A stretch of 20,246 nt of DNA from an uncultured Bacillus sp. GTDB lineage: Bacteria > Bacillota > Bacilli > Bacillales > Cytobacillaceae. The translations under genes and the position numbers were made by a program. The stretch's first letter is position 1. Each line of letters opens with the position of its first letter. Under the pieces are notes generated by a model. It saw nothing but the letters and a program-made list of their open reading frames with translations, made no database searches and was not told the origin of the DNA. This document shows, one piece after another, positions 7,092 through 15,973 of this stretch. The stretch lies in contig CALGSR010000190.1 of NCBI GenBank assembly GCA_937902115.1, positions 1 to 20,246 of the forward strand, written 5' to 3'.

Positions 7092-7853
7092 TTATATAAG
7101 TTTTTCTAAAGATTTTCTTAGTTTATATATACATTTGGAATGGATTTGTGAGATTCTTGATGTAGAGAGATTCATTATTTGACCAATCTCTGTCAAAGTT
7201 AACTCTTCCTGATAAAATAAACTAATGACAAGCTGTTCTTTTTCATTTAAATGGGAAATAATATCGCCCATTTCTTGAATAACTTCCTTCTTCAATACAT
7301 TTTCTTCAGGGAGAATCGCTTTGTCATCTTTAATCGTAAATGCAGGCCTATCTTCATCATATTCTTTCACACTTTCATCTATTGAAAGCACATTAGCAAA
7401 GAAATACTCATTCATCGTTGTATATACTTCTTCAATAGAAATATTTAATTCTTCTGCTACTTCTTCAGCTGTTACATTTCTTAGATGTTTTTGCTCTAGC
7501 TTCCCTATTGCAACATCCATTTTCTTTGCTCTATCCCTTGTATTTCTCGGAAGCCAGTCTTCCTTTCTCAATCCATCTAATATAGCACCGCGCACCCTAA
7601 ATGAAGCATATGTATCAAACTTCAGGTCTCTTTTTGGATCAAATTTTTCAAGTGCATCAAATAAGCCCATCATTCCCAGGCTCTTTAGGTCATCTCTAGA
7701 AACATTCTTGGGGAGTGATACAGAAATACGTTGTACATGGAAACTAACAAGAGATTGATACTTCTTGATTAAATAATTGCCTGCCTCCTGATCACGTATG
7801 CTTATCCATCTCTCCCAAAATTGCTGTTCATCTTCTGTTGCAGCATGTACCAT
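7092..7853 (-). CDS. sigD: RNA polymerase sigma factor SigD (FliA family)
   Basis: SigD directs transcription of late flagellar, chemotaxis and autolysin genes. The 253-residue protein has the FliA-type domains. Region 2 contains SLGMMGLFDALEKFDP and FDTYASFRVRGAILDGLR. Region 3 follows around the DWLPRNTRDRAKK segment. Region 4 ends in the helix-turn-helix LTLTEIGQIMNLSTSRISQI. The length matches B. subtilis SigD (254). The ATG at 7851-7853 follows AAGGGGGT about 10-11 nt upstream. It lies 24 nt after cheD, near the end of the operon. In B. subtilis that distal position makes SigD levels sensitive to transcript decay and drives motile/non-motile heterogeneity. Here the absence of cheB brings sigD about 1 kb closer to the promoter than in that arrangement. 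Confidence 0.97.
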   Translation of the reverse strand: MVHAATEDEQQFWERWISIRDQEAGNYLIKKYQSLVSFHVQRISVSLPKNVSRDDLKSLGMMGLFDALEKFDPKRDLKFDTYASFRVRGAILDGLRKEDWLPRNTRDRAKKMDVAIGKLEQKHLRNVTAEEVAEELNISIEEVYTTMNEYFFANVLSIDESVKEYDEDRPAFTIKDDKAILPEENVLKKEVIQEMGDIISHLNEKEQLVISLFYQEELTLTEIGQIMNLSTSRISQIHSKCIYKLRKSLEKLI

Positions 7854-7877
7854 TTGACTCTGTACCCCCTTTTCACT

Positions 7878-8378
7878 TTATAAGTAACTTATTCCTTTAT
7901 TCACCGTTTTGATTGATAAAACAGCTGTTTTCGGATCGAATTCAATCGTTCTTCCGCTATTCCCGCCGGTATCTTCACCCACAAGTGCTATCCTCAATGT
8001 CATTAATTGTTTTTTCACCGCTTCAATATTCCTCGGGCCGATTCGCATGATCTCGCTAATACTTGAGAATTGAAACATTTGTGCCCCACCGGCAATTTTT
8101 GCTTTTAATGCCGACTTATTCGCCCCTCGATTCAAAAGCTGTAATAATAGTTCATTAACTGCTGTATCAGCATATTTAGCCTTATTAAATGTGCCTGTTC
8201 CGTTTTTAAGGGAGGAATCAGGCAGCATGACATGAGCCAATCCCCCTAATTGTTTAGATAAATCATAAATAACGACACCTACACATGAGCCTAAACCAGA
8301 GGTGCGAATTAAATTCGGAGCAGAGACGAGGCCCATATCCGCTATTCCGACCCTCACAATTTGCTGTGTTCTATTCAT
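7878..8378 (-). CDS. cheD: chemoreceptor glutamine deamidase CheD
   Basis: CheD deamidates glutamines on chemoreceptors and also binds CheC to stimulate its CheY-P phosphatase activity. From the ATG at 8376-8378 the protein is 166 residues, the usual size. The papain-like Cys-His-Thr site is present: TSGLGSCVGV holds the nucleophile Cys (residue 32), the conserved Thr is six residues before it, and GGLAHVMLPDS holds the His (residue 49). The K-Y-AD-A and KIAGGAQMF segments are also typical. A TTG three codons upstream is in frame, but its spacing to the AGGGG site is too short, whereas the ATG has about 9 nt. The start overlaps the cheC stop by 8 nt, implying coupled translation. Confidence 0.95.
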   Translation of the reverse strand: MNRTQQIVRVGIADMGLVSAPNLIRTSGLGSCVGVVIYDLSKQLGGLAHVMLPDSSLKNGTGTFNKAKYADTAVNELLLQLLNRGANKSALKAKIAGGAQMFQFSSISEIMRIGPRNIEAVKKQLMTLRIALVGEDTGGNSGRTIEFDPKTAVLSIKTVNKGISYL

Positions 8379-9012
8379 GAATGGCAACCCCTAATGAACG
8401 AAAAATTTCAGCAAAAGAATCGGGGTCCGGAAAGAGAAAGAAATGTCCGTTTATCCTCTCTTTATTATGGCTATTAACATCCTGAAAAGCCGTTTCAATC
8501 ACAATACAAAAGTCACTGAATTGAGAAATTTCAATGAATCCGTATGAAATAACCGCGCCAATCATATCGATGCTAACAGCAGGAACTGATGGATACATCT
8601 TCAATCCCGTAAAATCTGATAATGAAGATATATAGGAACCAACGAGAATATTTCCTAATTCTTGAAATGCTGAAATGGCAAACTCATCATCGGGCAGTAT
8701 TTCTAGTGAAAAGTTGCCATTTCCTGTTATTTGGCGTATCAGCCTCTCAGCTTGTTCAGTTGGAAGGACAAAAAACATATGCGAAGGAGCCTCCCCCTCA
8801 ATCCTTAAATAGACACTGGCAGCAACCCTTTCTGCTCCTCCTGCCATAACCAACATCTCATCAAATGAAACAATCTTGACATTTGGCACCATCATTTCTA
8901 TTCTCTTATTCATAATTTTTGAAAGTGCAGTTGCAGCATTGCCTGCACCAATATTTCCAATTTCCTTCAGAATATCGATATGAATGGAGGAGATTTGCTT
9001 TAAATAACTCAT
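8371..9012 (-). CDS. cheC: CheY-P phosphatase CheC
   Basis: CheC dephosphorylates CheY-P and links it to receptor adaptation through CheD. The 213-residue product has both copies of the [DS]-x3-E-x2-N-x22-P phosphatase motif. Site 1 is D13, E17, N20, P43 within DILKEIGNIGAGNAATALS. Site 2 is S114, E118, N121, P144 within SAFQELGNILVGSYISSLS. Both sets look intact, so activity is expected. The length is close to B. subtilis CheC (209). The ATG at 9010-9012 comes one base after the cheW stop. The 3' end overlaps cheD, consistent with a CheC-CheD partner pair made together. Confidence 0.96.
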   Translation of the reverse strand: MSYLKQISSIHIDILKEIGNIGAGNAATALSKIMNKRIEMMVPNVKIVSFDEMLVMAGGAERVAASVYLRIEGEAPSHMFFVLPTEQAERLIRQITGNGNFSLEILPDDEFAISAFQELGNILVGSYISSLSDFTGLKMYPSVPAVSIDMIGAVISYGFIEISQFSDFCIVIETAFQDVNSHNKERINGHFFLFPDPDSFAEIFRSLGVAIHE

Positions 9013-9013
9013 C

Positions 9014-9475
9014 CTATCGACCTGCTATTTTCATTTTTTCAAGGTCAAGCACCTTTTCAAGATCGATTAAAATAAGCAATCTTTTTTCCAGTTTGACGAC
9101 TCCTTTAATGGAATCGTCCTCCTCATAATCGCCAATTTCCGGATAAGGTTCAATGGAATCCTCTGTAATATCAATCACATCATTAGCCGCATCAACAATT
9201 AAGCCAACTTCTACATCTTGATGGGCGACAATAATGATTCTTGTTTCATCTGTATAGGAACATTCCTCCATGTTAAAACGTTTCCTCAAATCAATAACAG
9301 GTGTTACAATTCCCCGAAGATTAATGACCCCTTTAATAAAAGGATCTGTCCCAGGAACTCTTGTAATATGTTGTACCTTTTCAATCCCATATACATACTG
9401 AACCGGGAGTGCATAGTTTTTTCCATTTAATTTAAATACAATTAGTTTTATTTCCTTAGCAATCGTTTCAGACAT
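9014..9475 (-). CDS. cheW: chemotaxis adaptor CheW
   Basis: CheW couples CheA to chemoreceptors in the polar arrays. It is a single CheW-like SH3-type domain of 153 residues from the ATG at 9473-9475. The start of the fold (IKLIVFKLNGKNYALPVQYV), the VPGTDPFIKGVINLRGIVTPVIDLRKRF core and the VGLIVDAANDVIDI strand are all characteristic. A GTG three codons upstream is in frame. AGAGGT lies too close to it and about 9 nt from the ATG, so the ATG is preferred. The gene sits between cheA (55-nt gap) and cheC (1-nt gap), as in B. subtilis. Confidence 0.96.
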   Translation of the reverse strand: MSETIAKEIKLIVFKLNGKNYALPVQYVYGIEKVQHITRVPGTDPFIKGVINLRGIVTPVIDLRKRFNMEECSYTDETRIIIVAHQDVEVGLIVDAANDVIDITEDSIEPYPEIGDYEEDDSIKGVVKLEKRLLILIDLEKVLDLEKMKIAGR

Positions 9476-9530
9476 CCTTCTCACACCTCTTTCTCCCCGT
9501 TTGCCTATACCAAATCATGTATGAATTAAA

Positions 9531-11591
9531 TTACTTTAACAACGCATTACAATCAACAATCAATGCAACCTGACCGTTCCCTAAAATGGTTGCCCCGGAA
9601 ATAGCAAATACATTTGTAAAATAATCCCCAAGTGACTTAAGGACTATTTCATGTTGACCAATAAATGAATCTACAACAAGGGCAGCTATTTTCTCACCCT
9701 TACGGACAATAACAACTGAGATATATTCGTCATTTTCCTCAAATACAGGGACCTGAAACAAATCCTTCAAGGATAATAAAGGGATGATCTTCCCACGAAA
9801 ATCCATTACTTTTTGATTGTGAGCCAAGAAAATATCCTCGTGCTTTATAATCGCTGTTTCAATAATTGAATTAAGTGGAATTGCGTATTTTTCCTGTTGT
9901 ACCTGAATAAGCAGCACAGCAATGATCGATAAAGTTAACGGCAGCTGAATCGAGAATTTTGAGCCCGCACCTTCAATAGAATCTATGGAAACATTTCCCC
10001 CAAGGTTTTCAATTGTATTTTTTACGACATCTAATCCTACACCTCGTCCTGAAACATCAGAAATCTTTTCAGCTGTTGAAAACCCGGATGCAAAAATCAA
10101 CTCATATACTTGTTGATCCGTTAATAATGCGGCATTCTGCGGGCTAACAATTCCGTTTTCCAATGCTTTTTGCAGCACTTTTTCACGGTTTATCCCATTC
10201 CCGTCATCTTCAATTTCGATAAAAACATGATTCCCTGAGTGAAAAGCCTTTAGAATAACGGTTCCTTCCTCACTTTTTCCACGGGATCTTCTCATTTCTG
10301 GTGTTTCAATCCCATGATCGATTGAATTACGAATGAGGTGAACAAGCGGATCGCCAATTTCATCGATAACGGTTCGATCCAGTTCTGTTTCCGCTCCTCT
10401 AATTTCAAGGTTTATCTTCTTATGTAAATCACGGGCAAGCTGCCGCACCATGCGTGGAAAACGGTTAAATACGGTTTCAATCGGAACCATGCGCATATTT
10501 AATATGATATTTTGCAGATCACCGGTTGTTCTCGACATCCTATCAACTGTTTCCTGTAATTCTTGATTTTTTAAATCAGAGGAAATCTGCTCCAATCTCC
10601 CTCTATCTATCACTAATTCCTCAAAAAGATTAAGCAGAATATCTAAACGTTCAATATTAACCCGAATTGTTTTACTACTCTGTTTCGTATTAGACTGACC
10701 TTGATTTTGGCCTGAATCGCTATGGAGTTCCTTTTTATCTTCTATTTGTACCGCCAATTCAGAAACAGTCTCTTCGGACAGCTTTATTTCCTGCTGCTCT
10801 AATTTCTGACCTGCTGCTTTTAAAGAATTCTGAGAAATCGGTACGATCGATACATGATTCACTTCAGAAACCCGCAAAATTTCCGCTTCAATTTGCGAAG
10901 GCTCCTCTTTTGTAATGATCGTCACGGTAAAACTTTGATCAAATTTCTCTTCTTCCAATTGTTCAACTGACGGAATAGACTTAACGACTTCACCAGCACT
11001 TTCTAGAACGGAAAAAACCATAAAAACTCTTGCTGCTTTTAATAAACAGTCATCTCTTAACGTAACGGTGATTTCATAAATTAGAAACCCTTGTTCTAAT
11101 GATTGCTCCATAACTGTTCGTTCAAACTCATCATAAATAATATTCTGATTGGCTGCCTCATTAGTAACCGTTGCGGATGCTTCTTTCAAACCTTCTAATT
11201 CTATCAGACCTTTTCCGCTTTCAATTCGCTTAAGCCTTTGTACTACATCTGTAACATCCCGTTTTCCATCTCCGCCTCCAGCAATGGATTGTACCATTGC
11301 TTCTAAATGATCAACGGCTAAAAAAATAACATCCAGGATTTCCGGGGAAAATGAAATCACTTTATTTCTTATGGCGTCTAATACGTTTTCCATTTGGTGG
11401 GTGAGACTGGCGAGATCTTCAAATCCCATCGTTGCAGACATCCCCTTTAAAGTATGAGCAGAACGGAAAATTTCATTTACAATTGCAAGATCCTCTGGTG
11501 ATTTCTCTAATAGTAATAAATTTTCATTGCACGCTTGTAAATGCTCCCTGCTTTCTTCAATAAAAATTTCCAAATATTGACTTGTATCCAT
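9531..11591 (-). CDS. cheA: chemotaxis sensor histidine kinase CheA
   Basis: CheA autophosphorylates in response to receptor state and passes phosphate to CheY. From the ATG at 11589-11591 it has 686 residues, close to B. subtilis CheA. The domains in order are: P1 Hpt (1-105) with phospho-accepting His46 in RSAHTLKGMSATMGF; P2 response-regulator docking domain (about 150-255); an acidic, Gln-rich linker; P3 dimerisation helices (about 308-370); P4 ATPase with N-box HLIRNSIDHG (418-427), G1 DDGNG (462-466) and G2 GRGVG (515-519); and P5 CheW-like regulatory domain (about 555-686). The frame extends eight codons further to a TTG, but the ATG with a GGTGTGAGG site fits the family N terminus. 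In B. subtilis cheB would lie just upstream; here flhG does. Confidence 0.97.
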   Translation of the reverse strand: MDTSQYLEIFIEESREHLQACNENLLLLEKSPEDLAIVNEIFRSAHTLKGMSATMGFEDLASLTHQMENVLDAIRNKVISFSPEILDVIFLAVDHLEAMVQSIAGGGDGKRDVTDVVQRLKRIESGKGLIELEGLKEASATVTNEAANQNIIYDEFERTVMEQSLEQGFLIYEITVTLRDDCLLKAARVFMVFSVLESAGEVVKSIPSVEQLEEEKFDQSFTVTIITKEEPSQIEAEILRVSEVNHVSIVPISQNSLKAAGQKLEQQEIKLSEETVSELAVQIEDKKELHSDSGQNQGQSNTKQSSKTIRVNIERLDILLNLFEELVIDRGRLEQISSDLKNQELQETVDRMSRTTGDLQNIILNMRMVPIETVFNRFPRMVRQLARDLHKKINLEIRGAETELDRTVIDEIGDPLVHLIRNSIDHGIETPEMRRSRGKSEEGTVILKAFHSGNHVFIEIEDDGNGINREKVLQKALENGIVSPQNAALLTDQQVYELIFASGFSTAEKISDVSGRGVGLDVVKNTIENLGGNVSIDSIEGAGSKFSIQLPLTLSIIAVLLIQVQQEKYAIPLNSIIETAIIKHEDIFLAHNQKVMDFRGKIIPLLSLKDLFQVPVFEENDEYISVVIVRKGEKIAALVVDSFIGQHEIVLKSLGDYFTNVFAISGATILGNGQVALIVDCNALLK

Positions 11592-11710
11592 TTTCCTCAC
11601 ACCTATCATAATCAATTAAATTTCCGATCTTGCAAGACAAACGACTCAGTTCTATTTTACTATGTTAAAAGCGGAAAAAAATAAAGTTTTTCCTTCGACA
11701 AATAGTTCTA

Positions 11711-12580
11711 TTATCTATTAAAAAGGAATCGCTTTAGCCTTGCGACAAAATTTATTTTTACTGAATTACCTTGTAGTGTAAATTCCTGCTGACAGAATCT
11801 TTCTGTCAATGCAGTTAGGGCACGTGACGAAGGGGCTTTCGCATCATAGTGGATGAAAGGGATTTGTCTTTTAACAGCATTTGGTATATTTAAGTCATCC
11901 GGTACAATCCCTAGCAGAATGACATCTTTATGCAAAAAATGCCTTAGCACAATTGAAATTCGATTAAATGTCTCCATGCCTTCTTTAACATTATGTGAAC
12001 GATTGATAACAATGTAAAAAGGCATTTCTTTCTTTTCTAATGTAATATACTTAATAACTGAGTATGCATCAGTAATAGATGTTGGCTCAGGTGTCGTCAC
12101 AACGACCACTTCATCAACAGATAAAATAAATTGTAAGGAAGTCTCGTTTAATCCGGCAGACATATCAAAGATAATATACTGGTATTCGCTTAAAAGCGAA
12201 GCAAACTCATTGGTGAAGGAATAGAAAGATTCTTTATTTATATTCGGCAGTTTCATTAATCCGGAACCACCGGCGATAAAGTCTATACCACCGGGCAATT
12301 CCGTGATTAAATTTTTTAATGGAACAGAGTTCTCAGAAAAAAAGTCTGCAATCGAATAAGCAGGTGATGCCCCGGTTAATATATCAATATTTCCCATCCC
12401 AATATCCATATCAAATAAAAGTACGGAATGTCCCTTATTTGCTAGTTCAATTGAGAAATTCAAAGCAAAATTAGACTTGCCGACTCCGCCCTTCCCACTG
12501 ATAACTGCAAGTGTTCGAACGGGAATCATAGATTTATCTTCTATTAGCTTATTGCGTAAAATTTCTGCTTGATCTTTCAT
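11711..12580 (-). CDS. flhG: flagellar number regulator FlhG (MinD-like ATPase)
   Basis: FlhG (YlxH) is a MinD/ParA-family ATPase that stimulates the FlhF GTPase and controls flagellar number and pattern. The 289-residue product carries the deviant Walker A loop GKGGVGKS (29-36), with both lysines. Switch I is the LLFDMDIGMGNID segment (54-66), and the switch II aspartate lies in IIFDMSAGL (about residues 135-143). The N terminus (about residues 1-20) is the extension that in FlhG carries the FlhF-activating helix. The C-terminal basic segment VARLKRFLFNR fits a membrane-targeting amphipathic helix. The ATG at 12578-12580 is one base after the flhF stop, with AGGGG inside the flhF end. Downstream are about 120 nt before cheA. 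Confidence 0.95.
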   Translation of the reverse strand: MKDQAEILRNKLIEDKSMIPVRTLAVISGKGGVGKSNFALNFSIELANKGHSVLLFDMDIGMGNIDILTGASPAYSIADFFSENSVPLKNLITELPGGIDFIAGGSGLMKLPNINKESFYSFTNEFASLLSEYQYIIFDMSAGLNETSLQFILSVDEVVVVTTPEPTSITDAYSVIKYITLEKKEMPFYIVINRSHNVKEGMETFNRISIVLRHFLHKDVILLGIVPDDLNIPNAVKRQIPFIHYDAKAPSSRALTALTERFCQQEFTLQGNSVKINFVARLKRFLFNR

Positions 12581-12581
12581 T

Positions 12582-13739
12582 CTAATTAACCCCTATAAGA
12601 TGTTCTACAACTTTTTCCGGAGTTGCAGATATAATATCATCGGGAACACTTTGACCATTTGTGATATATGCTACGGGCCTCTGCAAGGAATACATCATGT
12701 TAAACATCGCCCCGTATGTAGATGTTTCGTCTGCCTTTGTAAATATGATTTTATCTATCTTTACGGTGTTAAATTGGTGGCAGATCTCCTCCATATCGCT
12801 CTGCTTAGAGGTTAATGAGAGAACAAGAAACAGCTCCATTTCTTTATTAAAATCAATTAACTTTTTCAAATCAGCAATATATACAGGATTTCGGAAGTTC
12901 CGTCCTGCCGTATCAATGAACACTAAATCATAGTTTTCAAATCTTTTCACAGCATGCTGAAAATCCTCCATGTTGTAACAAACCTCAATTGGCACATTTA
13001 AAATATTTGCATAAGTCTTCAATTGGTCAATTGCCGCGATACGATACGTATCTGTAGTGATAAAGGCGATTCTTTTTTTGTATTTTAAAATACATTCAGC
13101 TGCCATTTTTGCTAAGGTCGTTGTCTTTCCAACACCTGTCGGCCCGACAACTGTTATAAACTTCTTTGTAAATGAAATTCCTGAAAAGGACAGATGTGAG
13201 ATTTTCCTTTTTAGGTATTCATTGGCCCACAACAGGATGTCGGCCTCTGTTTTATCTTTTCCGGCCTCCTGCCACCATTTCAATGAAGCATTCACGATTG
13301 ACTCAACAACATTTTCACTGATCCCCTGTTTTAATAACAATTGTCGCAAATTCTGTATCGGTGCAGGCAGCGAAGGCTCTTTTTTATCATTTCGTTCCAC
13401 AACATTACTCAATAATTGCTTCAATTCGAATATTTCTTTTCGTAATTCTTCTGTTTCTTGTTCCTCATTATCCTTGGTGTGATTTTCCACTTGTGTTTGG
13501 ATTGGCGGATGCGGGATTTCTATATCCGTTCTTTTATTTGCTGCCTTCTGTCCAATCCGATCAACCGGCTTTTCATCAAGTGCCGCGATTACTTCAATGC
13601 TGCTTTTTTTAAATAATCCTAAAAATCCATTTGTTTGAACCACTCTGGAGTTAAGGATGATTGCATTATTCCCTAGCTCACTGCGAATTCGTTTCATTGC
13701 TTCCGGCATAGTGGAAGCACGATATTTTTTTACCTTCAT
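12582..13739 (-). CDS. flhF: flagellar biosynthesis GTPase FlhF (SRP family)
   Basis: FlhF is a signal-recognition-particle-type GTPase that marks where flagella are built. The 385-residue protein has a basic N-terminal B domain starting MKVKKYRASTMPEAMKRIR and containing GNNAIILNSR. A Gln/Glu-rich variable linker follows (about 60-120), then a helical N domain and the G domain. G-domain motifs seen are GPTGVGKTTTLAK (199-211), DTYRIAAIDQL (230-240), DTAGR (276-280), TKAD (334-337) and the closing GQSVPDD (362-368). It is slightly longer than the B. subtilis protein (366), mainly in the linker. The ATG at 13737-13739 overlaps the flhA stop as ATGA, so the two are probably translationally coupled. 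flhG follows directly. Confidence 0.97.
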   Translation of the reverse strand: MKVKKYRASTMPEAMKRIRSELGNNAIILNSRVVQTNGFLGLFKKSSIEVIAALDEKPVDRIGQKAANKRTDIEIPHPPIQTQVENHTKDNEEQETEELRKEIFELKQLLSNVVERNDKKEPSLPAPIQNLRQLLLKQGISENVVESIVNASLKWWQEAGKDKTEADILLWANEYLKRKISHLSFSGISFTKKFITVVGPTGVGKTTTLAKMAAECILKYKKRIAFITTDTYRIAAIDQLKTYANILNVPIEVCYNMEDFQHAVKRFENYDLVFIDTAGRNFRNPVYIADLKKLIDFNKEMELFLVLSLTSKQSDMEEICHQFNTVKIDKIIFTKADETSTYGAMFNMMYSLQRPVAYITNGQSVPDDIISATPEKVVEHLIGVN

Positions 13740-15772
13740 TCAATATTCACCACCCCGACACTTTGAACCTCTGCATTTGCTTCAAGTTCGTTATAAGATA
13801 ATATTGGTATTTGGGGAAAATAACGCTCTGTTAATTGACGAATATACATTCTCACTGCAGGTGAACAAAGAACAATTGGAGTTGATTCCATTAAAGAAAG
13901 CTGTTCTACCTGTGACGCAATCGCTTCTAATATCCGTTGTGATACGGTTGGCTCAATCGCTAGATAACTTCCGTGTTCTGTCTGTTGAATTCCATCAGCA
14001 ATCACTTTTTCCACTTTACCCGAAACAGTCACAACCTTTAACGATTCATTTGACTGCGAATACTGATTGGTAATCTGTCTCGCTAGTGCCTGCCTAACAT
14101 ATTCGGTTAAAATATCCGTGTCAGATGTTGCCTTTGCAAAATCAGCAAGTGTTTCAAATATGACAGGAAGATTCCGAATCGACACATTTTCTTTTAGTAG
14201 TTTGGCCAAAACCTTTTGAACTTCTCCAACAGATAATGGATTTGGTGTTACCTCTTCGACAAGAATCGGATAGCTTTCCTGCAAATGATCAATCAATTGT
14301 TTTGTTTCCTGACGTCCTAATAATTCAGAGGCATTCATTTTTATTATTTCTGTAATATGAGTAGATACGACAGAAGGCGGATCGACAACGGTGTAGCCTA
14401 ATATCTCTGCGTCCTCTTTCACATCTTCCGTGATCCATTTAGCCGGCAAACCAAATGATGGCTCGATTGTCTCGATTCCAAAAATGGAATCATCATCCGC
14501 ACCAGGGCTCATCGCCAAATAGTGATCCAGAAGCAATTCTCCGTGAGCCATCTCATTTCCCTTAATTTTTAAGCGATATTCATTTGGCTGCAATTGGATA
14601 TTATCTCTAATCCGAACGACAGGAATGACTAAGCCCAGTTCTATTGCAAGCTGGCGCCGGATCATGACAATCCTGTCCAATAGATCACCACCCTGATTTG
14701 TATCGACAAGTGGAATTAATCCGTAACCAAATTCAAATTCAATCGGATCCATACTTAATAAACTAACGACATTTTCCGGGCTTTTCATTTCAGCAGCATC
14801 CTGTTCTTCGTCTATTTCCTCAAGTGGTTCCTTCACACCGGAAGGAATTCTTGAAAAATGATAACCACCTAAAACAAGCAACCCTGCAATCGGTATCGTC
14901 ATAACATCATTAATAGGAGTAAACAAGCCTAAAGCAAAAATAGTACCGCCAGTGATATACAGCATCTTTGGGAATGTAAACAATTGCGAAGTAATATCCT
15001 GCCCTAGATTTCCGTTAGAGGCTGCTCTTGTCACAACAATTCCAGTTGCGGTCGAAATGATCAAAGCAGGGACTTGACTGACAAGGCCGTCACCAACAGT
15101 TAACAGTGAGAAATGATTCGCAGCATCAGCAAAACTCATCCCCATTTGCAGCATTCCAATAATAATACCGAAAATAAGGTTAATCAGGACGATGATAATA
15201 CCGGCGATGGCATCACCCTTCACAAATTTACTCGCACCATCCATGGAACCATAAAAATCTGCTTCCTGACTTACTTTCTCCCGTCTTTCCCTTGCCTGCT
15301 GCTCTGAAATCATTCCGGCATTTAAGTCTGCATCAATGCTCATTTGTTTCCCTGGCATTGCGTCCAATGTAAATCTTGCCGCAACCTCTGAAACACGTTC
15401 CGATCCCTTTGTAATAACGATAAAGTTGATAATAACCAAAATTAAAAAGACAACAAGACCGACAAGAATATTTCCTCCAACAACGAATGAACCAAAGGTT
15501 TCAACAACCCCTCCGGCATCGCCATGAGTAAGGATGGCACGTGTTGTAGAAACATTCAGACCAAGACGGAACAATGTCAGTAACAGCAGTAAGGATGGAA
15601 ATACAGAAAACTGTAAAGGCTCCGTCATATTCATCGAATTAAGAAGTACTAACAGTGCAAGCGAAATATTAATGATTAATAATATACTCAAAAGCCAAGT
15701 CGGCAGCGGGATAATCAGCATCGCAACGATCAAAATTACACCGAGAAATACAGATAGTTCTTTTACTGACAT
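13736..15772 (-). CDS. flhA: flagellar type III export gate protein FlhA
   Basis: FlhA is the nonameric export-gate subunit that binds chaperone-substrate complexes and uses proton motive force. The 678-residue protein matches family length. The N-terminal half has eight predicted membrane segments. The FHIPEP family signature region is FRLGLNVSTTRAILTHGDAG (68-87). The conserved cytoplasmic loop between membrane segments is present, with AMPGKQMSIDADLNAG (138-153) and QEADFYGSMDGASKFVKGDA. The C-terminal half is the soluble domain, with DRIVMIRRQLAIELG and VDPPSVVSTHITEII. The ATG at 15770-15772 has a GAAAGGAGGG site. It is intact although flhB immediately upstream is broken. The stop overlaps flhF. 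Confidence 0.98.
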   Translation of the reverse strand: MSVKELSVFLGVILIVAMLIIPLPTWLLSILLIINISLALLVLLNSMNMTEPLQFSVFPSLLLLLTLFRLGLNVSTTRAILTHGDAGGVVETFGSFVVGGNILVGLVVFLILVIINFIVITKGSERVSEVAARFTLDAMPGKQMSIDADLNAGMISEQQARERREKVSQEADFYGSMDGASKFVKGDAIAGIIIVLINLIFGIIIGMLQMGMSFADAANHFSLLTVGDGLVSQVPALIISTATGIVVTRAASNGNLGQDITSQLFTFPKMLYITGGTIFALGLFTPINDVMTIPIAGLLVLGGYHFSRIPSGVKEPLEEIDEEQDAAEMKSPENVVSLLSMDPIEFEFGYGLIPLVDTNQGGDLLDRIVMIRRQLAIELGLVIPVVRIRDNIQLQPNEYRLKIKGNEMAHGELLLDHYLAMSPGADDDSIFGIETIEPSFGLPAKWITEDVKEDAEILGYTVVDPPSVVSTHITEIIKMNASELLGRQETKQLIDHLQESYPILVEEVTPNPLSVGEVQKVLAKLLKENVSIRNLPVIFETLADFAKATSDTDILTEYVRQALARQITNQYSQSNESLKVVTVSGKVEKVIADGIQQTEHGSYLAIEPTVSQRILEAIASQVEQLSLMESTPIVLCSPAVRMYIRQLTERYFPQIPILSYNELEANAEVQSVGVVNIE

Positions 15773-15823
15773 TGAATTCCCTCCTTTCGCAATAAACTAA
15801 AATAAATGTAGAGGATTACTTGT

Positions 15824-15973
15824 TTAGATAATGTTTTTCGTGCGGTACACATAGGCCAAAATTTCAGCTGTTGCTTTGAAAAACTCTTCAGGGATTGCAT
15901 CGCCAATTTCAGTCTGACTATAAAGCGCCCTGGCAAGTGGCCTGTTTTCAACGATGATTACTTGATTTTCCTT
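15824..15973 (-). pseudogene. flhB: orphaned C-terminal end of FlhB, out of frame
   Basis: This segment encodes 49 residues, KENQVIIVENRPLARALYSQ onward to AEILAYVYRTKNII. It is the standard C-terminal end of FlhB including the conserved VENRPLARALY block. It lies in a frame shifted relative to the upstream flhB reading frame. The shared frame is lost near 15974-15977. Compared with the family spacing between VAKGADYL and KENQV, about eight codons are missing and one extra base remains, which fits a deletion of about 23 nt. No ribosome binding site is visible for separate expression. Adding 303 upstream residues, 8 missing and 49 here gives 360, the length of B. subtilis FlhB. Confidence 0.9.

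Noticed and set aside
11657..11700. AT-rich hairpin after flhG as a terminator or relic of cheB
   Set aside because: The stem is nearly all A-T with a poor loop and only GCTTTT after it. No coding similarity to cheB remains. The operon is likely to continue through it.
12600..15800. Plus-strand open frames of 60-140 codons opposite flhF and flhA
   Set aside because: All lie fully within conserved minus-strand genes, overlap one another, and show no domain or ribosome binding site.
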